Positions 40,844 through 49,347 of a stretch of 64,000 nucleotides of DNA are shown piece after piece; within the stretch, counting starts at the first letter, position 1, and every line of letters begins with the position of its first letter. Source of the DNA: Pandoraea iniqua (GTDB taxonomy: Bacteria > Pseudomonadota > Gammaproteobacteria > Burkholderiales > Burkholderiaceae); contig NZ_CABPSF010000004.1 in the NCBI RefSeq assembly GCF_902459685.1, positions 1 to 64,000 of the forward strand. The letters are read 5' to 3'. Under the pieces are notes generated by a model. The model was not told the DNA's origin. It searched no databases and saw only the letters and a program-made list of their open reading frames with translations. The translations under genes and the position numbers were made by a program.

Positions 40844-43096
40844 ATGTCTCACTCCTCCCGTTTGTCTCTGCCGACGCGTGCCGCACGCGGTCGCGCTTTT
40901 GTGTCTGCTGCCGCCGGTGCACGCTATCCGGTGCTGCGCCCAACGGTCGCCGCTGTGGCGCTCGCCTTCGGTTCGCTGGTGTTCTCGGCAGGTGCCGCTG
41001 CGCAATCTGCGACGCCTGACGCCACCGCACATAACGACGTGGCACTGCCCGCCGTCACCGTGCAGGGCGCCCGCGAAGCCTCGCCGAACGATCCGCCACC
41101 CGCGTATGTCGGCGGGCAGGTGGCACGCGGCATGAGCTTTGGCGTGCTGGGAAATCAGAACAATCTCGACGTGCCGTTCAGCATGAGCGCGTACACGTCG
41201 AAGATGATCGAGGATCAGCAGGCCCGTACGCTGGCCGACGTGCTGGATAACGACCCGTCGGTGCGCATGTCGCGGGGCTTCGGCAACTTTGCGCAGACCT
41301 TCGTGATTCGCGGCTTTACGCTCGCGGGCGATGACATTTCGCTCAATGGCCTCTACGGCATCACGCCGCGCCAGTTGGTCTCGACCGAAGCGCTTGAGCG
41401 TGTGGAGTTGTTCAAGGGCGCGAACGCGTTTCTGAACGGTGCGTCGCCGGGCGGCTCGTCCATCGGCGGCGGTGTGAATCTTCAGTTGAAGCGCGCGGAA
41501 GACACACCGCTCACGCGTGTCACGGTCGACACCAGCGGATCGGGTGAGCTGGGGGCCCACGTGGACGTCGGCCGCCGATTCGGCAGCGAGGGGCAGTTCG
41601 GTATTCGCGTGAATCAGGCTGTGCGCGATGGCGAGACCTCGGTCGATCGCGAGCATTCCAACTCCAACACCACCGCCGTGGCGCTCGACTGGCGCGGCGA
41701 CAAGGTGCGCGTGTCGGCCGACTTCCTGTATCAGAAGGAACACATCGGCTCGGGCCGCGCGCTGTACAACTTCACGGGCAATGTGCTGCCCGCGCCCCCG
41801 GCGGCCACGTCCAACTACGCCCAGTCGTGGAGCTACACCACGCTGGAAGACAACGTCGGTATCGTGCGTGCCGAATACGATTTCCTGCCGAACTGGACCG
41901 CGTACATCACCGGTGGCGTGCGTCACACCAACGAGAACGGCGAGTACTCGAACCCGACGTGGAAGGGCTCGCCGAGCACGATTACCGCCACGCGTCTGAA
42001 CGCACCGCATCAGGAAGACGCGCTCTCGGGTGAGGTCGGCGTGCGTGGGCGTTTCAGCACCGGGCCGGTGTCGCATTTCGTGACGGCCGGCGTGTCGGGC
42101 ACGCGTCTCGATTCGCAGTCTGCCTATACGTATGCGGGAGCATTCTCGACGAGCTTCGTCAACCCGCCGCAGGTGCCGTATCCGGCCACTACGCTGAAGG
42201 GCGGCAACCTCGACGATCCGCAGACCACGGCACTCACATTGCTGCGTAGCGTGGCGGTGTCCGATACGGTGGGCTTCTTCAACGACCGCGTATTGGCGAC
42301 GGTGGGCGTGCGTCATCAGTCCATCGGCGTGAACAACTACGGCTACACCGGCGTGCAAACGCTGGCCTATAACGACTCGATCACCACGCCGGTGTTCGGT
42401 CTGGTGTTCAAGCCGTGGCAGAACGTGGCCTTCTTTGCCAACCGCAGCGAAGGGTTGGCGGCGGGTTCGACGGCGCCGCAAGGCACCAACAACTACGGCC
42501 AGTCGCTGCCGCCGTACCGCTCGAAGCAGTACGAATTCGGTGCGAAGTACGACACCGCGCGTTTCGGCGCGTCGGTCGCGTTCTATCAGATCGAAAAGCC
42601 GTCGGCATACACCAACGCGGCTAATTTCTACGTGGCCGATGGGTCGGAGCGCCATCGCGGCGTCGAGGCCTCGGTGTATGGCAGCCCGGTCAAGGACGTG
42701 CGCGTGATTGCCGGTGTTTCGTACATCGACGGCGAGTTGCTCAACCAGTCGAGTGCGGCCACCAACGGCAATCGTCCGGTGGGGGTGCCCACGTTCCAGT
42801 ACAACCTCGGTGCCGAGTACGACGTGCCTTGGGTGCCGGGGCTCACGCTCAATGCCCGCTGGATTCACACGGGGCGCGAGTATGCCAACATCGCGAACAG
42901 CGCGTCGATTCCGGCGTGGGACCGCTTCGATCTGGGGGCTCGTTACGCCATGCAGATCTACGGCAAGCCGACGACGTTCCGCGTGAGCGTGCTCAACGTG
43001 ACGAACAAGGCCTACTGGTCGAGCGTGTCGTCGAGCAACTACCTGACGCTGGGTGCGCCGCGCACCTTCCTGATGTCGATGACGACGGACTTCTGA
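40844..43096 (+). CDS. TonB-dependent siderophore receptor
   Basis: A 750-residue outer-membrane receptor. A long signal sequence ends in LVFSAGAAAQS, followed by a plug domain (LADVLDNDPSVRMSRGFGNF, FVIRGF, LERVELFKGANAFLNG) and a 22-strand barrel finishing in the terminal Phe (FLMSMTTDF) expected for outer-membrane assembly. The ferrisiderophore class (FpvA/FhuA-like) is suggested by the plug; no N-terminal signalling domain is present. The start is uncertain (40802 or 40844; neither has a good ribosome-binding site). The Fur box upstream supports iron regulation. No sigma factor or siderophore synthesis genes are adjacent. Confidence 0.9.
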   Translation: MSHSSRLSLPTRAARGRAFVSAAAGARYPVLRPTVAAVALAFGSLVFSAGAAAQSATPDATAHNDVALPAVTVQGAREASPNDPPPAYVGGQVARGMSFGVLGNQNNLDVPFSMSAYTSKMIEDQQARTLADVLDNDPSVRMSRGFGNFAQTFVIRGFTLAGDDISLNGLYGITPRQLVSTEALERVELFKGANAFLNGASPGGSSIGGGVNLQLKRAEDTPLTRVTVDTSGSGELGAHVDVGRRFGSEGQFGIRVNQAVRDGETSVDREHSNSNTTAVALDWRGDKVRVSADFLYQKEHIGSGRALYNFTGNVLPAPPAATSNYAQSWSYTTLEDNVGIVRAEYDFLPNWTAYITGGVRHTNENGEYSNPTWKGSPSTITATRLNAPHQEDALSGEVGVRGRFSTGPVSHFVTAGVSGTRLDSQSAYTYAGAFSTSFVNPPQVPYPATTLKGGNLDDPQTTALTLLRSVAVSDTVGFFNDRVLATVGVRHQSIGVNNYGYTGVQTLAYNDSITTPVFGLVFKPWQNVAFFANRSEGLAAGSTAPQGTNNYGQSLPPYRSKQYEFGAKYDTARFGASVAFYQIEKPSAYTNAANFYVADGSERHRGVEASVYGSPVKDVRVIAGVSYIDGELLNQSSAATNGNRPVGVPTFQYNLGAEYDVPWVPGLTLNARWIHTGREYANIANSASIPAWDRFDLGARYAMQIYGKPTTFRVSVLNVTNKAYWSSVSSSNYLTLGAPRTFLMSMTTDF

Positions 43097-43157
43097 TGTG
43101 ACCGTCGTGTTGCCCCCTCTGCCACACTGACGACGGAAAACGCAGTCGACGCAGTCG

Positions 43158-43192
43158 CGCCCCGGCGCTGTTCGCAGCCCCGGGGCGTTTTA
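43158..43192 (+). terminator. Intrinsic terminator after the receptor gene
   Basis: cgccccgg pairs with ccggggcg, followed by tttta, about 60 bp beyond the receptor stop. Confidence 0.8.
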
Positions 43193-43213
43193 TCGTCTGG
43201 CGGTCGCGTTTGA

Positions 43214-43723
43214 TCACTTCTCGATGTTGAATTCCGTGGCCATGGCTGCACCGTTGGCGAGCGACGGTACGCCGTAGTACTTGTCGCCGACCTTGAACAT
43301 GAACCGGCACCAGTTCTCCGTCAGGGCCCGCCACTCCAGATTCACGCAGTACGAGCCGTTGTCGTTGACCGACCACGTACCGGTGGCGTGAGCGGTCTGC
43401 ACGGTGCGGGTGGTGGAGCCGATGCCGCCTTTGTTATCCGTGGTGGCGTTGAGCGAGCCGTCTTTCTCGTTGACCCACTTGCGTGTGCTGCCGTTGTTGA
43501 GCAGGTTGGTGATGTGCGCGCCCGGCATCAGCGAACGCAAGTCGTCGACCGAGAGTTGCTGCCCGTTGGCTTGCTTGATGTCGGACAAGTGCATCGGGTC
43601 GGCATGGGCGACGGGCGACAGGGCGCAAAAGCAGAGTGCAGCGAGTGAGCTGAACGTCAGGGTAGTGCGGGGGACGTGACTGAAGCGGAAGGTGCGGATG
43701 ACGCGAATGGCGAAGCTGAACAT
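43214..43723 (-). CDS. Small secreted protein, possibly DUF995-like
   Basis: A 169-residue protein with a long N-terminal signal peptide ending ALSPVAHA-DP (cleavage near residue 43). The mature part has LSVDDLRSLMPGAHI, a central Asn/Gly-rich strand region and two Cys residues (GSYCVNLEW, ENWCRFMF) that could pair. This pattern recalls DUF995-type periplasmic proteins, but I am not certain. No catalytic motif is seen. The start at 43723 fits the signal peptide; the upstream region is rich in short repeats. Confidence 0.7.
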   Translation of the reverse strand: MFSFAIRVIRTFRFSHVPRTTLTFSSLAALCFCALSPVAHADPMHLSDIKQANGQQLSVDDLRSLMPGAHITNLLNNGSTRKWVNEKDGSLNATTDNKGGIGSTTRTVQTAHATGTWSVNDNGSYCVNLEWRALTENWCRFMFKVGDKYYGVPSLANGAAMATEFNIEK

Positions 43724-43830
43724 GGTGACTCCCGGACGAATCCTGAGCACGACGCCTGCGCACGCGACCGTAGACAAACACACGCGTGAGCGCGTATCGA
43801 CGGCGGAATATGACATACGCCATATGGCGT

Positions 43831-43943
43831 AACGCGTAGGGCATAACGCGTAGGGCGTCTTGCGATGTATTCCCGCGCTTGGGCGCGCGGTGTGGCTATC
43901 GGTCCGGGTAATGCTTGTAATGCGTGTTTTGCGTGTAATGCGT
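43831..43943. repeat. Repeat cluster: 14 bp x2 and 9 bp x4
   Basis: Two 14-bp units (aacgcgtagggcat, aacgcgtagggcgt) occupy 43831-43858, next to a palindrome acgccatatggcgt at 43817-43830. Fifty bases on, four 9-bp units (gtaatgctt, gtaatgcgt, gttttgcgt, gtaatgcgt) occupy 43908-43943. They lie within the 321-bp gap (43724-44044) between the secreted protein gene and the DUF799 gene; no gene is seen there. Confidence 0.75.
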
Positions 43944-44044
43944 TATCACTATAGGCGCCGGCAGGCGTGGGCCCAATCCGGCGCAACCCGGGGACGGCGC
44001 AGCGCGCACCACCCCGGGGCAGAACAAACGGGCGCGAGACGGGC

Positions 44045-44707
44045 TTAGTCCGTGCCGTATTTCGGCGAACGCGGGCCGTAGAGGATGCCATTCGGACGAC
44101 CTGCCGAGAGCAGACGTGCGTTGGCCGTACCGGCGACCTGATAGCCGGCATTCGTCACGCTATTGATGATTTGCTTGAGCGCTGCCGAGACCAGCATGCC
44201 GATCAGTCCGCCGCCGCCACTGTTGCCGCCTTCGTTGTTGGACGCCGACGCGGTGCCGCTCCACAACTTGGCCCCCGTGCGCAGATCGACGAGCTCCGCC
44301 GATGCCGTGACCACCGTCGCGCTGTCGAGCACCATGTACTTGGTGCCGTACTGCGAAATCTTGATGTAAAGCGCGGCGTCAGCGCCGAAGATTTCATGCA
44401 GCTTGGCAGGGCTCACCTGATGAATGTCGCCGGCAACCGTCAGGCCGTTCTGGCGAAACGATTCGTCGACGAGCGTCACCGGCAGCACGTAGTAACCGGC
44501 TTCGGCCAGCGGCAGCGTCACTTGCGAGAGCACGCTGTAGGTGGCGTCGATGTCGGGCGATTCGTTGAGCGGCGGCAGCACCACGATCGACTTCGGCTTG
44601 CTCTGCTTGAACGCGGTGTAGTCGTACTTGGCCTGATTCACGGCGCAACCGGTCATGAGCGCAGCCAGTGCGGCGACCGTCATCCATTTGAGAACACGGG
44701 CGATCAT
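44045..44707 (-). CDS. DUF799 (GNA1162-like) lipoprotein
   Basis: A 220-residue lipoprotein: lipobox MTGC with the acylated Cys at 21, then a globular domain with SIVVLPPLNESPDI, a pattern shared with GNA1162 of Neisseria. A Gly/Asn-rich segment (NNEGGNSGGGG) precedes a hydrophobic stretch (LIGMLVSAALKQI). Its ATG overlaps the stop of the DUF4810 gene by four bases (ATGA), implying coupling. It is the last gene of the CsgG-DUF4810-DUF799 set, probably an outer-membrane or periplasmic complex of unknown purpose. Confidence 0.88.
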   Translation of the reverse strand: MIARVLKWMTVAALAALMTGCAVNQAKYDYTAFKQSKPKSIVVLPPLNESPDIDATYSVLSQVTLPLAEAGYYVLPVTLVDESFRQNGLTVAGDIHQVSPAKLHEIFGADAALYIKISQYGTKYMVLDSATVVTASAELVDLRTGAKLWSGTASASNNEGGNSGGGGLIGMLVSAALKQIINSVTNAGYQVAGTANARLLSAGRPNGILYGPRSPKYGTD

Positions 44708-45102
44708 TGCTTCACCTCCGGGGTCTTGGGCGTTTGGGAAGTTTTGGGCGTCTTGTCCTTGAGCAGGAAGTCGATGTAGCCGGCCGACTCAGGGAACAAC
44801 TGCTTCTCGGTCTGGAATTCCTCGACCATCTTGTCGGGCTTGCCGACCGAGGCGTAGAGCAGGCCAAGGTGCGCGTGATAGCCCGGCGGCGCGGCGTTGT
44901 TGGCGGCCTTGATCTTCTCGAGGTCGCGCTCCAGCGCGATGATTTGTGCTTCCTTCGATTCGCCCTTGAAGTATTCGTAGACCTGCGGCTGGTAGCCTTC
45001 CCAGTCGTACAGGGGCTTCGGCGCGGTGGCGCAGCCGGTGAGCACGGCGCCACCGAGGGCGGCGGCCATGGCGGCGCGCCCGAATGAGAACTTGCGTTGC
45101 AT
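44704..45102 (-). CDS. DUF4810 lipoprotein
   Basis: A 132-residue lipoprotein with lipobox LTGC (Cys near residue 24). The mature protein includes YDWEGYQPQVYEYFKG and a helical middle with TPR-like character (GYHAHLGLLYASVGKPDKMVEEF) and a Lys/Thr/Pro tail (KTPKTSQTPKTPEVK). The start at 45102 matches the signal peptide. It lies 128 bp after the CsgG gene and overlaps the DUF799 gene. Confidence 0.88.
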   Translation of the reverse strand: MQRKFSFGRAAMAAALGGAVLTGCATAPKPLYDWEGYQPQVYEYFKGESKEAQIIALERDLEKIKAANNAAPPGYHAHLGLLYASVGKPDKMVEEFQTEKQLFPESAGYIDFLLKDKTPKTSQTPKTPEVKQ

Positions 45103-45230
45103 GGTGATGGAGTCCTGATGAACGTGTCTGCGAGCGGTGTCACAAGACGCGCCGGCTTGCACATGGCGTGCGAAGCCGGCGTCGTCAGTGACAACGCCGG
45201 TGACATGCTGCAAATGGAATTGGGGCTGGC

Positions 45231-45932
45231 TTACTTGCCGGGCTTCCAGGCGCCGCTTTCGATGCCGGTCACCAGGTTGTTCACGGCTTCGCGCATGGCG
45301 AGGTCGAGGACCTTGCCGTTGAGCGTCGAGTCGTAGCCTGCGGTACCGCCGAAGCCGATCACTTCACGATTGGACAGCGCGTATTCGCCCGCACCGCCGC
45401 TCGAGTAGACGACTTCCGAAGTCGCGATATCCACCACGTTCAGGTTCACCTTGGCGTACGCAATCTGCTCGCGGCCACGGCCGAGAATGCCGAAGAGCTG
45501 TTTGTCGCCCACTTCCTTGCGGCCGAACTCCACGACGTCGCCGGTAATCACGTAGTCGGCGCCCTTGAGTTTCTGCTGCGTCTTCTTGATATCGGCTTCC
45601 TGACGAATCTCGGCCATGTTGTCGCGGTCGAGCACGTTGAAGCGGTTGGTCTGTTGCAGATGCGTGATCAGAATCGTCTTGGCCTGACTGCCGAGGCGGT
45701 CGACGTTATCGGAAAAGACACCACGCATGTAGGCGGAACGGTTGTCGAACTTGCCCACGGCGATCGGCGTACGCACGCCGACAAACGGACGGCTGGCGCT
45801 TTCGACCTTGGCAACTTCAACGGAGCGCGAGCTTTCGGTGGCGCAACCGCCGAGTACGGCGATGGCGAGCATGGCGGCCACGCCTGCCATGCCCACGCCC
45901 GGCAGCGCGATGCTGAACTTCTTGTTTTGCAC
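45231..45932 (-). CDS. CsgG/HfaB family lipoprotein
   Basis: A 233-residue lipoprotein (lipobox LGGC, Cys at about 30) with a CsgG-type domain: PIAVGKFDNRSAY, ILITHLQQTNRFNVLDRDNM, GADYVITGDVVEF and VDIATSEVVYSSGGAGEY. Real CsgG forms the curli secretion pore, but no curli genes are here, and this shorter relative always-with-DUF4810/DUF799 type is more likely a distinct envelope factor. First gene of the lipoprotein operon. Confidence 0.88.
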   Translation of the reverse strand: MQNKKFSIALPGVGMAGVAAMLAIAVLGGCATESSRSVEVAKVESASRPFVGVRTPIAVGKFDNRSAYMRGVFSDNVDRLGSQAKTILITHLQQTNRFNVLDRDNMAEIRQEADIKKTQQKLKGADYVITGDVVEFGRKEVGDKQLFGILGRGREQIAYAKVNLNVVDIATSEVVYSSGGAGEYALSNREVIGFGGTAGYDSTLNGKVLDLAMREAVNNLVTGIESGAWKPGK

Positions 45933-46173
45933 GGTGATACCCCTGTAGATGTCTTGGCGCCCGGCTGGCGGTGCGCAGTGGCACAGTCGTGGCGGGCGCT
46001 GATTTCTTAGTTCGCTGGCTTCCTTACCGACTTCTGCTTTTTATAAAACTGCATTGGTAAGGGGTGCTGATGTTAGCACGCAGGTTTGGGGCGTTGGGGG
46101 GTGACGAGCATCGCCGATCGCTTGGCGATACACTCGCACGACCCGTGTTCCTATTTTCGAAAGGAGCGTTGCC

Positions 46174-46650
46174 ATGGCAGACAGTGAAGCCCGCCCGCCG
46201 TTTCCGCCGTTCACCCGCGAGACGGCTATTCAGAAGGTGCGGATGGCCGAAGACGGCTGGAATTCGCGCGACCCGGCGCGCGTCGCGTTGGCGTATACCG
46301 CCGACAGCCGCTGGCGCAATCGCGCCGAGTTTCCGCGAGGCCGCGACCAGATCGTCGAGTTCCTGACGCGCAAGTGGCAGCGCGAGCTGGACTACCGGCT
46401 CATCAAGGAGTTGTGGGCGTTTACCGAGAACCGGATTGCGGTGCGCTTCGCCTATGAGTGGCGAGACGATTCCGGTAATTGGTTTCGCTCCTACGGCAAC
46501 GAGAACTGGGCGTTCGATGCGCAGGGGCTGATGGCCGAGCGCCACGCGAGCATCAACGACACACGCATCGCCGAGCACGAGCGGTTGTATCGCTGGCCGC
46601 TCGGCCGCCGGCCCGACGATCACCCGGGATTGAGCGATCTGGGCTTATAG
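46174..46650 (+). CDS. DUF1348 / SnoaL-like (NTF2 fold) protein
   Basis: A 158-residue soluble protein with a DUF1348 pattern: [36 protein letters not shown], and a C-terminal RYGNENW-type segment ([11 protein letters not shown]) followed by [23 protein letters not shown]. The fold is the NTF2-like cone; no enzymatic role is known. An AAAGGAG site lies nine bases upstream of the ATG. It stands alone between the lipoprotein operon and mntH. Confidence 0.85.
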   Translation: MADSEARPPFPPFTRETAIQKVRMAEDGWNSRDPARVALAYTADSRWRNRAEFPRGRDQIVEFLTRKWQRELDYRLIKELWAFTENRIAVRFAYEWRDDSGNWFRSYGNENWAFDAQGLMAERHASINDTRIAEHERLYRWPLGRRPDDHPGLSDLGL

Positions 46651-46794
46651 GGGGCTTCTAGGTGGCTTCTAGATATCAGGCCCGTTCTGCCTGTTCAGAT
46701 GCAGCACGGTTTAGGCATCCACCCAGATATAGCGACGCGTTGAAAGGCGAAGGTACGCAACTATGTGTTTGCGTACCTAAGCCACGTCGTCCGC

Positions 46795-48105
46795 TCAATC
46801 CAACCCGACGATCAGCAACAGATTCGTCGCGGTAATCACGACGAACAGCGCCCACGCAACGACTTGCGTGGGTCGCCCGATCGTATTGCCTCGCATCACG
46901 CGCGGGTCGCTGACCGAGCGGATGAGCGGCCACATCGCAAACGGCAATTGCAGACTGAGCAGCACCTGACTCCATACGAGCAATTTGCCGACAGACCCAT
47001 CGCCCAGCCACAGCACACCGATCAACGCGGGAATGAGGGCGAGTCCGCGCGTGATCAGACGCCGCTGATAGCAGGGAATCTTCATGTGCAGAAAGCCGTC
47101 CATGATGACTTGGCCGGCGATCGTCCCGGTGAGCGTGGAGCTTTGGCCCGAGGCGAGCAGGGCAATGCCGAAGAGGAAGGCCGCCGCGCTGCCCGCAATG
47201 GGCGTGATGAGCCGATAAGCCTGTTCGATATCGGTGACGCTCGTCTGGCCGCTCGCGTGGAAGACCGAGCCCGCGAGGATGAGGATGGCGGCGTTCACGA
47301 ACATGGCGATCACGAGCGACACCCATGTGTCGATGCGCACGAGCGCGAGCGTGTCGCGGAAGTCGCCGCGTTTGCCACCGACCACACGCCGTGTCTGCAC
47401 GATGGATGAGTGCAGGTAGAGGTTGTGCGGCATGATCGTGGCGCCCATGATGCCGAGGGCCAGCACGATGGCATCGCGCCGGTCGTGGCTGGGGGCACCG
47501 GGCACCAACCCGGCGGCCACGGCGTGCCAGTCGGGCGGCACCATGGCCACTTGCGCGACGAAACAGAACGCCATGGTCGCGATGAGCCCGAGCACGATGG
47601 CTTCGATCTGCCGGAAGCCTTTACCTTGCAGGCCGAGCACGATCATCGTGTCGAACGCGGTCAGCACGATGCCCCATGCAATGGGCACGCCGAGCAGCAG
47701 TTTGAAGGCGAGGGCGCAGCCGAGGACTTCGGCGATATCGCAGGCGATGATCGAGATTTCCGCCGTGATCCATTGCACGGCGCGTCCGGTGCGGCCGTAG
47801 CGTTCGTAACTGGCCTGAGCGAGATCGCGGCCGGCGACGAGGCCGAGCCGGGCCGCGAGCATCTGAAGAAAGATGGCGGCGATGCTCGACATCGCGACGA
47901 CCCAGAGCAACGAATAACCGAATTGCGAGCCTGCCTGAATATCGGTGGCCCAGTTGCCGGGGTCCATGTAGCCGATGGCGACGAGCAGGCCCGGGCCGGC
48001 AAACCGTTTGAGTTTGCGCCAGCGCGATTCGCTGGCGTCGATCACGATGCTGCCTTTGACTTCGGCGGGACAAAACGGCGCAGTGGCAGTGGTCGGCAAT
48101 GGCAT
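46795..48105 (-). CDS. mntH: NRAMP-family Mn(II)/Fe(II) transporter
   Basis: A 436-residue inner-membrane proton-coupled metal importer with about 11 helices. The metal-site motifs are DPGN at 48-51 (YMDPGNWATDIQAG) in helix 1 and MPHNLYLHSS in helix 6. The start at 48105 is a choice; an in-frame ATG at 48210 would add 35 residues, and neither has a good ribosome-binding site. It imports Mn(II), the counterpart of the riboswitch-controlled exporter at 15.3 kb. No MntR or Mur site could be confirmed in the repeat-rich upstream region. Confidence 0.92.
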   Translation of the reverse strand: MPLPTTATAPFCPAEVKGSIVIDASESRWRKLKRFAGPGLLVAIGYMDPGNWATDIQAGSQFGYSLLWVVAMSSIAAIFLQMLAARLGLVAGRDLAQASYERYGRTGRAVQWITAEISIIACDIAEVLGCALAFKLLLGVPIAWGIVLTAFDTMIVLGLQGKGFRQIEAIVLGLIATMAFCFVAQVAMVPPDWHAVAAGLVPGAPSHDRRDAIVLALGIMGATIMPHNLYLHSSIVQTRRVVGGKRGDFRDTLALVRIDTWVSLVIAMFVNAAILILAGSVFHASGQTSVTDIEQAYRLITPIAGSAAAFLFGIALLASGQSSTLTGTIAGQVIMDGFLHMKIPCYQRRLITRGLALIPALIGVLWLGDGSVGKLLVWSQVLLSLQLPFAMWPLIRSVSDPRVMRGNTIGRPTQVVAWALFVVITATNLLLIVGLD

Positions 48106-48230
48106 GAGGGAGAGGGCGAGCGCAATTGATGACGAGCATAACGGCACACGCCATCGATGCTCAACCCATGAGATGAGAGGGCGCTCATCGCGCGAGTGAC
48201 TGGCGCTCATGGCTGGTGTCCATGAATGAA

Positions 48231-48307
48231 GCTCACGATTGAAGCTAATGACTGATGCTCATGACCGGGGCTCACGATGGAAGCCACGATTGGCGCCCAT
48301 GACCTAA
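48231..48307. repeat. 13-bp degenerate tandem repeat between mntH and imuA
   Basis: Units gctcacgattgaa, gctaatgactgat, gctcatgaccggg, gctcacgatggaa are each 13 bp, followed by 12-13-bp degenerate copies (gccacgattggc, gcccatgaccta). They fill much of the divergent gap between mntH and the LexA box. Confidence 0.75.
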
Positions 48308-48343
48308 GCGCTCACTGACACGTCAATCGCGTTCTACCTGCTA

Positions 48344-48363
48344 TACTGTATATTCATACAGTA
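48344..48363 (+). promoter_or_regulatory. LexA (SOS) box of the imuA operon
   Basis: TACTGTATATTCATACAGTA contains the CTGT-N8-ACAG core with an almost complete match to the 20-bp LexA consensus. It lies 12 bp before the imuA start, overlapping the promoter, so the mutasome genes should be induced by DNA damage. Confidence 0.95.
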
Positions 48364-48375
48364 TTCTGGTGTGTC

Positions 48376-49347
48376 ATGACCCTGCCGCTCTCCTCTTTGC
48401 CCGCCGGGCTGTGGCGTGCCAGTGAACTGGCGCAATACCACCGTGCCGGCCAGCCCACGGGCTTTGCCGCGCTCGACGCGGAGCTGCCCGGGGCTGGCTG
48501 GCCGCATGGTGCGGTGACCGAATTGCTGAGCGAACGCCCGGGTATCGGTGAGTGGCGGCTGCTGGCACCTGCCTTGCGCGATCTCACGCAAGCGGGCCAG
48601 CCTGTGATGGTCATCGCGCCGCCGATGCTGCCGTATGCCCCGGCGCTGGCGGGGTGGGGCATCGATCTGCGCTGGCTGAGCGTGGTGACGCGGCCGGAGC
48701 GTAATGTGCCCCGTAATGCACCCAGTAATGCACCCGGTTCGGCACCGGCAACGCGAGCGGCGGCACAAACGGCCACACGAACGACCACACGAACGGCAAT
48801 TCAAACGGCGCGAACGGCACGAACGATGGCACGCGCGCACGGTATTCGCGCAGAAGACCGCGACATGCTCTGGTGTGCCGAGCAGGCCCTCAAGAGCGCG
48901 TGCTGCGGGGCCGTGCTGGCATGGTTGCCCGCCGCGACGCCCGAGCAAATCCGGCGGCTTCAGGTGGCCGCGGGCGGAGGGGACGCGCTCGCATGGGTCA
49001 TGCGCCCGCCGACAGCGGCGGCCACGGCGTCTGCCGCGCCGCTACGGCTTGGGTTGAGCGTGGGCGAAGACAGCCGCCTCGGCGTGCAATTTCACAAACG
49101 CCGGGGGCCACCGCGTACCGAGCCGCTCTGGCTGACACTGCCGGCCCCCTATGTGCGTGCGGAACACCCGACACAACCGGTGGCCGGGGACGATGCCGCC
49201 GTCCCGTTGGCCCCACGGCCTGCGCCTTCATCTGCACCCTCTGCGGTGCCTTCTGCCTCTGCTTCCGGAGTTTCGCATGGCCTGCTGGATTGCCCTGCAC
49301 CTGCCATTTCTCGCGCTCGAGATCGCCTCCCCGCCAACGCGGACTGA
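48376..49347 (+). CDS. imuA: ImuA, SOS-induced RecA-like mutasome protein
   Basis: ImuA (323 residues) is a RecA/SulA-like protein lacking a full Walker site, working with ImuB and DnaE2 in mutagenic translesion synthesis. Recognisable segments: GFAALDAELPGAGWPHGAVTELL at the start, PMLPYAPALAGWGID and, later, DMLWCAEQALKSACCGAVLAWL. A low-complexity block at about 109-155 (RNVPRNAPSNAPG...TRTTTRTAIQTARTAR) interrupts the domain and is encoded by 12-bp and 9-bp repeats. The C-terminal 60 residues are also low complexity and overlap the imuB start by 71 bp. Confidence 0.92.
   Translation: MTLPLSSLPAGLWRASELAQYHRAGQPTGFAALDAELPGAGWPHGAVTELLSERPGIGEWRLLAPALRDLTQAGQPVMVIAPPMLPYAPALAGWGIDLRWLSVVTRPERNVPRNAPSNAPGSAPATRAAAQTATRTTTRTAIQTARTARTMARAHGIRAEDRDMLWCAEQALKSACCGAVLAWLPAATPEQIRRLQVAAGGGDALAWVMRPPTAAATASAAPLRLGLSVGEDSRLGVQFHKRRGPPRTEPLWLTLPAPYVRAEHPTQPVAGDDAAVPLAPRPAPSSAPSAVPSASASGVSHGLLDCPAPAISRARDRLPANAD
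48700..48735 (+). repeat. In-frame 12-bp repeat x3 inside imuA
   Basis: cgtaatgtgccc, cgtaatgcaccc, agtaatgcaccc encode RNVP-RNAP-SNAP; a degenerate fourth unit (GSAP) follows. A second in-frame series of 12/9-bp units (aacggccacacg-like) runs about 48768-48833. Confidence 0.8.

Noticed and set aside
40829-42868. 679-codon open frame opposite the TonB receptor
   Set aside because: Antisense to a complete receptor with signal peptide and terminal Phe; no recognisable protein.
45231-45932. Curli secretion pore CsgG
   Set aside because: No csgA, B, E or F partner, shorter length, and the DUF4810/DUF799 context points to a different lipoprotein system.
48231-48307. Possible CRISPR-like array
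   Set aside because: Units are 13 bp and contiguous with no spacers; no cas gene is present.
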